A stretch of DNA of 64,000 bases from Dipylidium caninum (lineage: Eukaryota > Platyhelminthes > Cestoda > Cyclophyllidea > Dipylidiidae): NCBI GenBank assembly GCA_017562135.1, contig QEYB01000526.1, positions 512,467 through 576,466 of the forward strand. Reading direction: 5' to 3'. A program made the position numbers and the translations under genes. Below, in pieces: positions 1 through 10,090 of the stretch (positions are counted from its first letter, which is position 1; the number at the start of each line of letters is the position of its first letter). The notes below the pieces were generated by a model, which had not been told where the DNA came from, did no database searches, and worked only from the letters and a program-made list of their open reading frames with translations.

Positions 1-124
1 AGGTGGGGATGAACAGTGACCGCATTCGAGCGGGCCAACGAGCTGCAGGCCACTCTGACACTTTAAACACCGAGTTCTGATAAGGTCACATCGCTATTTC
101 ATAGCCACTCTCATCGGATATGCA

Positions 125-130
125 TTTAAT
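125..130 (-). terminator. Possible poly(A) signal of the serpin gene
   Basis: ATTAAA on the minus strand about 207 nt past the stop codon. It is the only obvious signal between the stop and the window edge; the hexamer is common by chance in this AT-rich stretch. Confidence 0.3.
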
Positions 131-336
131 TGATTAGACTAAGTCAGGAATTCGTTGGTTAAGCCGTCCTTGTGGCTTTCGAGGAAGGGGAAGGAGAAAG
201 AGGTTAGACGCGGAGAAGACTGGGTTCACACGTCAAAGTGACACGGACTGCGATGCAGTTGGTCGCTCGGACGTGTCTGGGCCAGGGAAAGAGAGGTGGA
301 ACACGAGGCGGACAGACGGCGTGGATTGGGCCGAGG

Positions 337-498
337 TCAGGCGAGGGGGTCGACTACATGACCCAAGAACACGGGAGCACCGGACTCCGTGACGATGAAG
401 AAGAGGAATGGATGATCCACGGCGAAAGTGGGACAGAGGCACATGGGCATAAAGGCGATGCCAGTGGCTGCCGCCGCCTCCACGCCTTCCTCATTCAC
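337..498 (-). CDS. Serpin exon 4: reactive-centre loop and C terminus
   Basis: 162 nt including TGA. Opens after GACTTCAG with VNEEGVEAAAAT, carries the predicted scissile bond Met346-Cys347, then FAVDHPFLFFI, and ends HVVDPLA. The spacing from P1' to the conserved PF matches alpha-1-antitrypsin exactly (12 residues), so the P1 assignment is firm within the usual limits. Confidence 0.93.
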   Translation of the reverse strand: MNEEGVEAAAATGIAFMPMCLCPTFAVDHPFLFFIVTESGAPVFLGHVVDPLA

Positions 499-2154
499 CT
501 GAAGTCGGAAAAGGGCTGTAATGGTGGGAGGAAGGGAAAAAGAGAGAGGCCGCGGGGACCCACCTCGATCACAGCCTGGTGGACCATCTCGGAGATGTAC
601 AATTTCTCCTTCTCCGTAATACGCTCCAACTCAGCGTGATGCTGGTCAAAGAGATTGCCGAGGCCCAAGTCGGAGAGCGGCACCTTCAAGTCTATACTCT
701 TACCGCCACCGAGTTTGAATTTGGGCAGAAATAACTCCACTCTGCTCTCTTCATACTTCGACTTGTCAAAGAGGCCTTTGAAGCGCGTGACGTGGTGGGG
801 ATCAAACATCTTCTGCATCAACTCCAACAGACCATTCTTGGCGTCCGGCAGGAAAATTATCATTTCGTGACTGTAAGGAAGAACTTCGTTCAAGTGTTCA
901 GCGATGCCACGGTGATTACAACCCAACCATCTACGTATTTCTTTGAAAAATACCAGAAAGAACAGAGGCAGAAGACGCTATTTCAAAAGCATGTTGCTAA
1001 GCAACAGCAGAGCAAAAGCAGTGCGTGTGCAGATCGCCCCACCGTCTGTCATTAACTCTGACATTCTTTCTACATTTGGTTGCCAATGGCAACGCGGTGT
1101 GCTAACTACTGTCTACACACGCGCCTTACAAAGCCCTCTTTGGCCAAGGTGGGAGCGGCCAAGAAGGGGAGAGAAGAGGAGAGAAGAAGAAGAGAAGTGA
1201 GTGGAAGCTGAGAGCCCGAAGAACTCTCAGTTGCTGGGAATGGTGCAACATGGCGCCACGAGAGGAATCACTCAAAACACGCAATGCGCAAGTGGCAATA
1301 ACTCACCATTTGAAAGGAATTCGCAGCGCCGTTACGCTAAGATCATCAAAGGTTGCCATGGCATAGGTGTTGGTGTCTCTCATCATAGGAACTTGAATTT
1401 CTCTGTTGGAAAGAGTAGTGAAAGGCATGTCCATTGTCATCTCTTTTTTAAATGGTGTCTCCCACGCACCTAAAAAGAAACATAAGGTAGAAATTCGGAC
1501 CTCCGTAAAAAAGCTTAAAAAATGCGATTAAAAAATATGATGCAGTTATGAGGTGTGAAATACTACGAAAGTTAACAAAATTAACCATCGGTAGCTTTCG
1601 GAAGAAAAAATAGAATATATAGAGGAGTAGCGAAATAGCTTGCCTTTAAAGTAAATGGCGTTGGCGAGGACAAGGCGTGTTGCGTTGTTAATGGAGCCGA
1701 CGGGCATAAGTTCCGGAATCATCATGCCCGTATTGTTTGCTACCCACGTGTTAATTTTTTCTCGTGATGCTTCAGGCTCCGAAGAGAAGTTGACCTTCTG
1801 CACATCCGAGTGGAAATGTTTCTTCAGAGCTTCCGTGAAGCCTCGATTGACCCCATAGGTGGATTGCAAGAAAAATGCGTTAGCTAGAACGAGAGTTTTG
1901 TCGACATCGTGTGTAATAAGTCCATCCAAATCTTTTCCCAAAGCCGCCAGAGTGAAATCATAATCCTTCAAATGTTGCGTGGGAACATGCAAGAGATGAG
2001 CTATATCATGATGCATTCTGCCCGAACTCCCAGTCAGGACCAAAGATAGACCCGAGTAGATGCTTAGGGGGGAGATGAAGCAGTTTGATTTCTCATCTAC
2101 AGAAAAGTTGCAACAGGAGTATCGTATTTTCGGCAATTCAAGTATAAGTAGCAT
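337..2154 (-). CDS. Intracellular-type serpin, complete four-exon gene
   Basis: Serine protease inhibitor of the serpin fold. Joining 2154-1644, 1469-1307, 870-564 and 498-337 gives 1143 nt, or 380 residues plus a stop, the normal serpin length. Family landmarks are all in order: NCFISPLSIYS (residues 24-34), LVLANAIYFKG (161-171), AWETPF (172-177), VPMM, and the C-terminal serpin signature FAVDHPFLFFI (352-362). The reactive-centre hinge is EEGVEAAAAT (330-339), typical of inhibitory members. Counting from the hinge glycine (P15, G332) puts P1 at Met346 and P1' at Cys347. No signal peptide is visible, so a cytosolic or leaderless (clade-B-like) serpin is likely. The start at 2154 has a weak context (T at -3), but the first residues align where the first helix begins. 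Introns are 174, 436 and 65 bp; the first uses a GC donor. Target protease is inferred only. Confidence 0.93.
564..870 (-). CDS. Serpin exon 3 (residues 225-327)
   Basis: 307 nt, entered in phase 2 after acceptor CTTACAG. It encodes HEMIIFLPD, the ELFLPKFKL strand and EMVHQAVIE leading into strand 5A before the reactive loop. The donor is GTGGGT, in phase 0. Confidence 0.92.
1307..1469 (-). CDS. Serpin exon 2 (residues 171-224)
   Basis: 163 nt, entered in phase 1 after a T-rich acceptor ending TTTTTAG. It encodes the AWETPF and VPMM segments and closes at FKC, where Cys is split across the intron. The donor is GTGAGT. The join restores the expected serpin order without a stop. Confidence 0.9.
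1644..2154 (-). CDS. Serpin exon 1 (residues 1-170)
   Basis: Holds the N-terminal helices and the first strands up to the YFK of the YFKG motif. Ends in phase 1 at AAAG followed by GCAAGC, a non-canonical but well-known GC donor. The upstream in-frame TTG at 2166 is not a likely start; ATG at 2154 is used here. An ATG-TAT-TAA mini-ORF lies just upstream in the leader if the leader is not spliced. Confidence 0.88.
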
Positions 2155-5000
2155 AAAACGACTCAACTCAAATTAATACATTTGGGGATAATAAGAATGC
2201 TTAAAAGTCAAAGTAGTAATGAAAAAATTCCATTTTCATCGAGAAGCGACACGTTGACTTACGGTGGACATATAAGTGGGAGTACAAATACTGAGCAAAG
2301 GGTAGAAAAGAATCAGCAACTAGAAGGTCAGTGTTGAGAAATAAGAATCAAACCAAAAACTTCTTTGGACATATAGAGCGACGTTGTCAGAGGGAAGTAC
2401 GAGAGATGCAGACTATTACAAACTGGTCGACTCCCACTTATATACAGCAAGTGCCCAATTTAAACAAGGTTAGGTTAAATGAAAGAGTAAAGGCCAGAAA
2501 TAAACATGCGCAAAGGTTACAATGCCTTCGTAAATAAAAAATAAATTAGTTTACAAAAATTCATTTATTTGAAAAAAATGGTGAAAGTATTTAGAGCGCA
2601 TAGATGCAATTTTTAACCCTTTGTTATAAACTGGTTCGACTCAAATTGGTCTTGCCTGAGTTATAGATTCCCTCGTAAATCCTTCGCCGCTGGAAAATGT
2701 ACCAATTTGTGCCAGTGTACATTATTCCGCGTAACGTAATTGCTCGCACATATGTGTAGCATAATTCTAAATCCTGCTTCGTCGTGAATAACAGACGCCT
2801 CGGACCGATCACCAAGTTTCTACATTGAACTGAATTTTGGATGCACACTCGACCATTTTAAGAAAACACAAAATAATTGCATGTGTTACGATGTGTCTTC
2901 AGACGTGTAAATTGATCCCAGATTTAAAACGGCGCACTTAAGCCATTCGCACTAAATAAAATGTTTGGCTTTAGTCAGCTAATCAACAGTGGCCGCCTCA
3001 AATCAGTAATACGGCATTTCTACATATATCCGACTCAGTAGCAACGTATATTACGAAAAAAGATTGATTAATTTGTCATGGGTTGATTGTGCTGCTTCTT
3101 CCTGCTTTTATGAAATAAGGATAACAAATGCGGTTAAATTACTTTTTTATTTAGCGAATTGGAAGTCTACAATGTGGCAATCCTTGTAAGACACAACCTC
3201 TATTCTAAAAGTTGTACCGGAGAGCTCGCGACTTACCAGTCCACCATGGCTCCAAAAAGGGTAGGAATGTTAATTAACATTTTCATTTGTTTCGCCTCCT
3301 TCATGGCTAAAATAGTGCATACTTGAGGTATTACAAGTCATGTAAACACTTTCCTACAGAAGAGTAAATTAGGTGTAAGTAAAAGAAACGCTTATTCAGA
3401 TGCATTTCCTAAAGCCTTCATATTTTCAACTTACAGCACGTGTTGATTTTAGCGCTCAACGGCAAATAAGTGATGGAGAATGAAAAGCATGTCTCTACTG
3501 TTTTCATACACATAGGTCTTCAACGTATTAGTTTTTCGTAATCTGACCCAAGTAAGGGATCGCGGTGAAGACATTTGGCTAGATTACCAAAAGTTTCACT
3601 CTGTGATACTCATCTGCTCTAATTTAGACGACATGGTCGTGCGAACAAAAATGTGCATTTTCAATGATCTCACCAAACTGACATTAAGGGTCTCCAGTTC
3701 TAAATTCCTGCAATTTTGATAGTCGGGATGATGCTTTAAACAAATGTACATTATATTATGTCTTCTATCACTTCATCCAGCCCACATTTACCGAGGAATC
3801 TGTGCTTTAGGTAGCGTTTCGCAGAGTAAAGTGTGAGATTAACGGATCACACAATTGGTGAAGTGTTCAGTTTAGAACACTCAGGAGCTACATTTGAGTT
3901 GGCAAGCAAAGTAGAATTATTGAGCAGGTTAGCGTTCTGAAATATATTCGTATTCGGATATTAGGGAATTATTTCGACTATTGACTTGACTAGTTTAAAA
4001 CGCACCGTTTTTACGCATTGTCGCAAGACATCTCTACATTCTTAATCCATGAATATTAATTTAACACGTGAATTTACATGCTGAAATACTATAATTGTTA
4101 TTTTAATTCAAATCAAGCGTACCTTAAATTATCTTTAAATCTATTAATTGACTACACCGGCGCTGCGGCGCCAGTTTCGCATGGTCTTGGGTCGGCGTTG
4201 TACCGCGAGGCGTTCGCAATCTTGGTAGACAGTTGAAGGCACGCGTCTCCAGATTACATCACATTCCACGCATAAAGAATACACAACCTGATATTCACTG
4301 GTAGGTGCTATTTCTTTAGATTTTTTTTCACAATGCTGTTACTTAAATTGATCCTTTAATTTTTCTTCACTACTACCAATTTTGGCCCATCTGGCACATT
4401 TGAAGCAACTTGTATCTAATCCTATAACAAAAGCCTTGATCATTACCACCGTTTGCAGTGGTCCTTTGGTCGCATGTGTTCTTCGCTGAAGTATACGCTG
4501 CTCTCACTTTCATCATGGTAGTGTCTGAGACAGTTTTTCAGTCAAGAATAACAAATCTGACTGTCTCGTCTCTTATTAACTTACACGGGGTTGTGGATGT
4601 GTCCATCTGCAGGTTATTGAATACTGCCTATTTTTTGATTTTTCATGAGAGTAGACGCATGGCAACTTTAAATGCTTTATGTGTTGTAAATTTCCCCTTA
4701 GAATGGCTGTAAGGCTTTGGAGTTTTCTTTCCGGGGGCCGGTGTCATTGTTAATGTATTGATTTTTTAACGGCCCTGTTGTTTATCTTACGTGGCGGCAT
4801 CTAAACATTCGAATTTAAATTTTGGTGTGTAAGTGGATCGCATTCATGAGGCTTTTAAAATTCACACTCTGTTTTTCATTTATTCGTATCCCTTGGTGTG
4901 TACTTTTCTCTTGGACAATAGGACAACGCCTTTGCGCCATTTTTATGTAAACGTTACTATTTCGCCTTATGCTCGAAGCCCAGGTGTAATTATTGCATTA
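2155..5000. other. AT-rich intergenic spacer
   Basis: Only short ORFs with no recognisable protein. A short GC-rich patch at about 4157-4260 stands out against AT-rich surroundings; it does not fold into a tRNA that I can see. No tRNA, rRNA or mobile-element signature was recognised. Confidence 0.6.
2270..2441. promoter_or_regulatory. 14-bp inverted repeat upstream of the serpin
   Basis: ATATAAGTGGGAGT at 2270-2283 is repeated as its exact reverse complement at 2428-2441, with a 144-base loop. The left arm lies about 115 bases upstream of the serpin ATG. On the minus strand it is followed by a good splice donor (ACC then GTAAGT at 2262-2257), so a short non-coding first exon is possible. A TATA-like core in each arm suggests promoter function, but this is inference. 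Confidence 0.35.
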
Positions 5001-5696
5001 ACTATCTCATCCCGTCTTTTCTGCCCCTTTTTTCTCTCCTTTTGAATGGGGCCTCGTTTAATGGAGTCTGTTTCCGGCGTCCACATTTCCCTTGCGCCCT
5101 TTAATCTCGCTTTACTTTTACTCCCACAATGGATGACGATGACTTCCCCTTCACTCCCCCACCCCCCGCATGCTGCAAAACAGCCCATTTTCTCGGTTGA
5201 GTACGTACTCGATCCCCCTCTTCCATCGCCACTTCCACCACCTTCTTTTCCTTCCCCTCCTCTTCCTCCTCCTCCTCCTCCTCCTCCATCTTCCCTTATT
5301 CCTCCCAAAGTGATTGCGCCTAGAAGGCATTTAATTCCATTTTCGGTGGCTGATTTATTTCTCCGCCCCTCCACCAGGCATGCTGACCGCAGATCTCTCC
5401 ATTGGCCGACCATGTCTACTAGCAACATTATTAGCTCCCCCCATAAGGTCATCGATGCCCTGGTGGTTGTGCTAAGTGTTTCTCGTGGTGGGCAGAAGGA
5501 AGTATCAGGCATAAACCCCCTACAGCCGCCCCTGAACAGCCGTGTATTCGTTCACTCGTCTGTCTCCTCGCGTCTGGCCGTCAAGATGCCCACGAGGCGT
5601 GTCTCGGGGGGGGGGGGAGGGCGGGAGGGCCACGATGACTGAGACGAGAGGGACGGTGATTATTAAGGCCTGGGCAAATGTGCGAGCGTTGACAGC

Positions 5697-5726
5697 GTGT
5701 GTGTGTGTTTGTGTGTGTGTGTGTGT
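5697..5726. repeat. (GT)n microsatellite
   Basis: About 15 GT units with one TT interruption. Confidence 0.9.
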
Positions 5727-7088
5727 TGGGAGAAGGAGCAAAACGAGGAGGCAAACAGGCAGACAGACGGGGGAGCGATGCACAAAAGCCTGCGTGTGTG
5801 TGTAGGTGGGACTTCGACTTGACGCCGCGGTTGACGGCTTCCAGGGGCGTGGGGAAGGAGAAATATGCCCTCGGGGTATTAATGTCTCCACCTCTCCCTC
5901 CTTCTCTTCCTCCTCCCCTGTAATTCCAAGTTCCTCGCAATTTTTAGTCCGGGAAAACACCCTCTTCCCCTTCTTCTCTCAACAATTTATTTGTCATCTT
6001 TTTACAAATGTGTTCAGGCTTCAATTGTCCTCCATGACGGTAGTCAAGAGGAAATTCATCAAGTGTTGCACACAGTAGAAGTGGTGGAGTGTTTGAGTGC
6101 ACTTCAATTGCGCACGGGTGGCGAAAGACGCGTCTTACACTGACAAGTGGATATCATCACGTAAAAATGCCTTATCCCGATGGAGTCGGGCGTGTTCACT
6201 TTTTTTTTCTTGAGGTGTTTACACTTCTCAAAGTGACAATGATTGTCAAAACTCTCTCGCTCTCTCTGTCTCCTCGCCCACCCCCCCCCCACCGCCCATC
6301 GAGGAGGTGAACTCGGCGATTGGTACAAATGGCCGTCTTGGCAAAGACGAAACATGTTTTCCTTTTTTAAGACGAGGTTCTAACTTCTTCCTCCGTGTTT
6401 AGTGCTCCTTCTGTCTCGGGCATTGTCATTAGTTACAGTAAATAATTCCGACATTGACGCTGAGGCGCGTGGGGCGGTGGCGGAGGGGCGCGAGGGGCGG
6501 AGTGATAGCGGGGCAGGAGGAGGAGAGGAGGGAGAAGAAAAGGAGGGGGAAGAGAGTGTTTTCCTCTTTCTTAGAGCCCTGCAAAGCCGCCAGACCAGAC
6601 TGGTGGGGAAGCGGCAGTTCCTTTTTTTTGTTTTTCTGTACTTGGAGTTGAGGCGTCTCATTGGCTGAACAGTTGGAAATTAATTCAAGCCAGACGAAAG
6701 CCCATTGGATGGAATGTGGACTGCTGCACACTTTGACGGCATTCTTGCGCCTCTCTTCTCGAGTCGGCTGCTGCAGTGGTAGAAGCGTTAAATGTTGCCT
6801 CCAAAGTCAGAGCAGTTAATCGCCCTGACAATGACGCAAGTAGCCGCCTGAAGAGTGGCAAGTGGAGGGGTGTAGGAGGTGAGAGGAGGAGGAGGACCAC
6901 CCCACGCACGATGCACACGTCTTAGGTGCATTGCCAAGTGTGATGTGTGTGTGTGTGTCCTCGATGCCCTCCGGCGGCCCCTCCTCCGCCGGCACCGAGA
7001 GCCTCTGCCAACACACCGCCCCTTCTCGACCCTTGGCGGCGCTGCCCACGGCCCCGTGCTCCGCTCTAACCCGCCTCAAGTACACGAT

Positions 7089-7098
7089 TCTCTCTCTT

Positions 7099-7130
<32 letters not shown>

Positions 7131-7131
7131 T
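7089..7131. repeat. (TC)n(GT)n compound microsatellite
   Basis: A CT tract runs directly into about ten GT units. Confidence 0.9.
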
Positions 7132-7420
7132 TTGTCGCTTTATGTGAAGCGCTCTAATCACCTTACCTGCATTTGTCCTCCCCGCGCCCCTGCCCTGCTC
7201 GCCTATCTCCTCGCCCCCCTTCTCACTACCCCCAAAATTCACATTGCGTGCAAAGTTCACTGACCCACAATCAGGTAGATCTTGTTATTCCCCGAGGCAA
7301 GTGTACTTCTCTCTCTCCCCGGCTAATTTAGCCACCAGTTGCCTTCACCGAAGCCAACTTATGACGGTTACAGGTTTATTAAAGACAGAGGCTGTGCTGT
7401 AAGACGATGATCTCCTCCTC

Positions 7421-7777
7421 CACCCTTCCGCTTTAATGCTCGGTCGGCCCGTGGACACTTCACGTATCCGCCCGACGGCGAGTGTGAAGTCGTCGACTTA
7501 ATCGCCTACGGCCTTGTTTGTTGTGTTAACGGCCACAGAGGCGCGGTGCGAGTGTGTCTCGGTCCTCTTACGATTTGGAATGTGGGAATCCCCGCCCGTC
7601 ACATATATGTGACGGACAAACTTCTTCAACCCTTCCGTCTTAATGCTGGGATAATGACAGTCTGATCTGACTCGTGGACACTTCATGTGTCTATCCCGAC
7701 GGCGAGGATGAAATTGACGGCTCCAGTGCCACGGTGGCGGTGGGTCTTTTCCGTCATATATATGTGACGGACGAATT
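7421..7777. repeat. Two diverged tandem units with a palindromic motif
   Basis: Unit 1 (about 7421-7624) and unit 2 (about 7628-7777) share CCCTTCCG..TTAATGCT, CGTGGACACTTCA..GT and CCCGACGGCGAG, in the same order, each followed by a palindrome. The first, at 7596-7615, is perfect (CCGTCACATATATGTGACGG). The second, at 7751-7770, differs at one pair. The units differ by small insertions. Confidence 0.7.
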
Positions 7778-8640
7778 TAGGGTTTTTGTTTAGCCTCTTT
7801 TATCCGCCCCTCGACCGTACTGCGAGGGACACCATCGCTAAACCGGCCACCTGCCACTTAGGCACCAGATTTGTCTTTGTCCGAGGCATTGGAGTGCCGC
7901 AGTCACGACGAAATGGCCCCACGTCTGACGTTCTACGTCGAGTATCGACGTAATCCGGCGCTTGACCAGCACAATGTCCGCCCCGCCTCCACGAAACTGG
8001 CATTTTGACGTCTCACAGGGTTTCTAGTATTTTGGGACTGGCTCCACACTCCCATTTGTTTCGCCTCCGCCTCAGTAAAACCCAGTGGACGTAGAGTCCT
8101 TCCCATTCTGCCTCGTCGTCCACTTCAACGCCGTAGCGCTGTCCCCGGCCTCGGCGGTCGCTTTCGCCGCCTTCTCTCCCCCCCCCCCCACGCATCGGTT
8201 AGCTTTTCTCTCCCATCCGCCGGACACTCGAGTTCGTGTACCTCCTGCGTCTGGGCACCAGGATTTCGGCGTGGCAACGGCGAATTTGGCCTTGTTGGCA
8301 ATTAATTTTGCTTCCGAGGGTTCACACTTCCCCAAAATAACGCCACTTTAGCCAAACACACACATGACAGGCGTCGCCACCGGTCCCGCTCGCCTCGCAC
8401 GTCTTGCCGCCCTCCAGTCCGCAGTGGCCACCCCACATCGGACCTTTTTCGCCGTGTCTACGCGCCCGAGACCCCTTCACGTGGACGAGGTCGCCGTTTT
8501 GCGGAGGCCGGGGACAAATCGGCCCCAACTCCTTGTGCTTGCGTGCGTGTGTGTGCTCACGTGCAGTTAAGTCGCCTCGCCTCCCCGCAAAAAACACAGC
8601 CACTGCTAATCACCGACAACAACAAAAACAGGAGCAAAAA

Positions 8641-8688
8641 ACCACCACCACCACCACCACAACAACAACAACAACAACAACAACAACA
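8641..8688. repeat. (ACC)n(ACA)n trinucleotide repeat
   Basis: Seven ACC-type units change into about ten ACA units. Confidence 0.9.
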
Positions 8689-10063
8689 GTCTTAATGGCA
8701 TCAACAGCGGTAGCAGCAGCAGCAGACGCGGCTGCCTGTAGCGGTGGCACCGCATAAACAGTCGGTGGTATTTAGGGGTGGAGCGCGGATGTGTGCACCC
8801 GAAGTGATTTTTTGCGCCTCCGGCCTTCCCCCTCCACCCTAAGCTTAGTGCCTCGGCCCGGGGACCGCCGAGCCCCTCGCCTCATCGCCTCTTCGTCTCC
8901 CCGCCACTGCGCCTCGTCCGCGTGGCCGGTCTCGGCGTCCTCCTCCTCCTCTTCTTCGTCCTTGTCTTTTTCGTTCTCCTCCTCATCGTCCTCTTCCCAG
9001 TCCTCCTTGTTTTCTAATCGTCCTCCACCGTTTCTTCCCCGTTCTCCTTCTCCTTCTCGTCATCGTCCTCCGTCTCGTTTCGTCCTCCACGTTTTCCTTC
9101 TTTTCCTCTTCCACTTTTTGCGCCCTTCTTCCTCGTCATTGTCTTCAGTCTCATTCTCGTCCTCCCCTCCCTCTTCCAGACCCTCGTGGTGGTTGCAGCT
9201 GGCCCGTGGGATGAGGGACGAGGGCGGCGAGGCGGGGAAAGAGGTGTGGGATCGTGCCGGGTGGGTGTGCCTGTCACTCCCATCGGCAGTCGGACATCGG
9301 GCTTTGTGCACTTCCACCCTTTGCCCGAGGGTTCACACCCTCCCTCGCCGCCTAATCCCCTCGCGTTTCGGTCGCACGGTTGAATTAGTCACGTCTCGGA
9401 CACCACCGACGTCCCTGGAAATTTGCTGATCTCGCAAAGTGTGGATGGCGAGCGGTCATTTGTTCAAAGACCTCTCCGATGAGGCGGAACCGAATCGTCG
9501 ACAGGCCGCCTGACTTCAACGCCCCTCGCCGCCATCTCCTCCTGCTAGCCTCGTCGCCTCCTTCTGCCCCTCTGCCACACTTTGAGACCGGCTGTGGAGG
9601 CGAAGAGCAGCCTACTCGTCCGAGGCGAAAGGTCACAGCTTCGCCAGGGGGGTGATTGTGGGGCAGCGGGGATTCGGGGGGGCGCGGCGGGCGGACGGGG
9701 AGTGGGGAAGCGAACCCACTTGGAGAGCGGAGACTTGACGGGACGTCAAAGGTGCTCAAGACAGCAAGTGCCACCTTGTACTGATGCTACACCAGTCCCC
9801 TCCCACCTCTCCTTCCCCCCGTCTCCTCTCCTCCCCTTTTTTCGTCAACCCACCCACCCATTCGACATTTCCGTTGCGGAGTCCTTCTCTTCCGCTTTCG
9901 CATACTGCCAAATGAACAGTTTGAGGAGGAAGAATGAGGAAAAGAGCTTACCTGGAGCATGAGGGGAGGGAGGGAGGGAAGGAAAGAGGGGGGGGGTTGG
10001 ATAGACAACGTCCATACTTTTTTCCCGCCACATCGTCACGTTTTTTCTTTCTCTCCTTTTCAG

Positions 10064-10090
10064 AATCGCGTCCAATCATCGGATTTTATG
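10064..10090 (+). other. Putative 27-nt 5' micro-exon
   Basis: A T/C-rich run ending TTTTCAG precedes 27 nt, which are followed by GTGAGT. In phase 0 it reads NRVQSSDFM and stays open into the next exon. Its last codon is ATG, so a start here would add 18 residues to the EF-hand protein (183 in all). Context of that ATG is weak. It could be non-coding leader. Confidence 0.45.

Larger units (their letters stand above)
5001..10063. other. GC-rich spacer upstream of the EF-hand gene
   Basis: Composition changes at about 5.0 kb to GC- and CpG-rich DNA with alternating CT-rich and GA-rich runs. It holds GT/CT simple repeats and a tandem duplication with palindromes at 7.4-7.8 kb, both listed separately. 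ORFs on both strands are low-complexity or proline/arginine-rich and show no domain. Confidence 0.55.

Noticed and set aside
238..1055. Plus-strand frames over the serpin exons
   Set aside because: They are antisense shadows of the serpin coding exons.
4157..4260. GC-rich patch in AT-rich DNA considered as a tRNA or other RNA gene
   Set aside because: A GCGTTCGCAATC element resembles a B box, but no A box and no cloverleaf stems could be formed.
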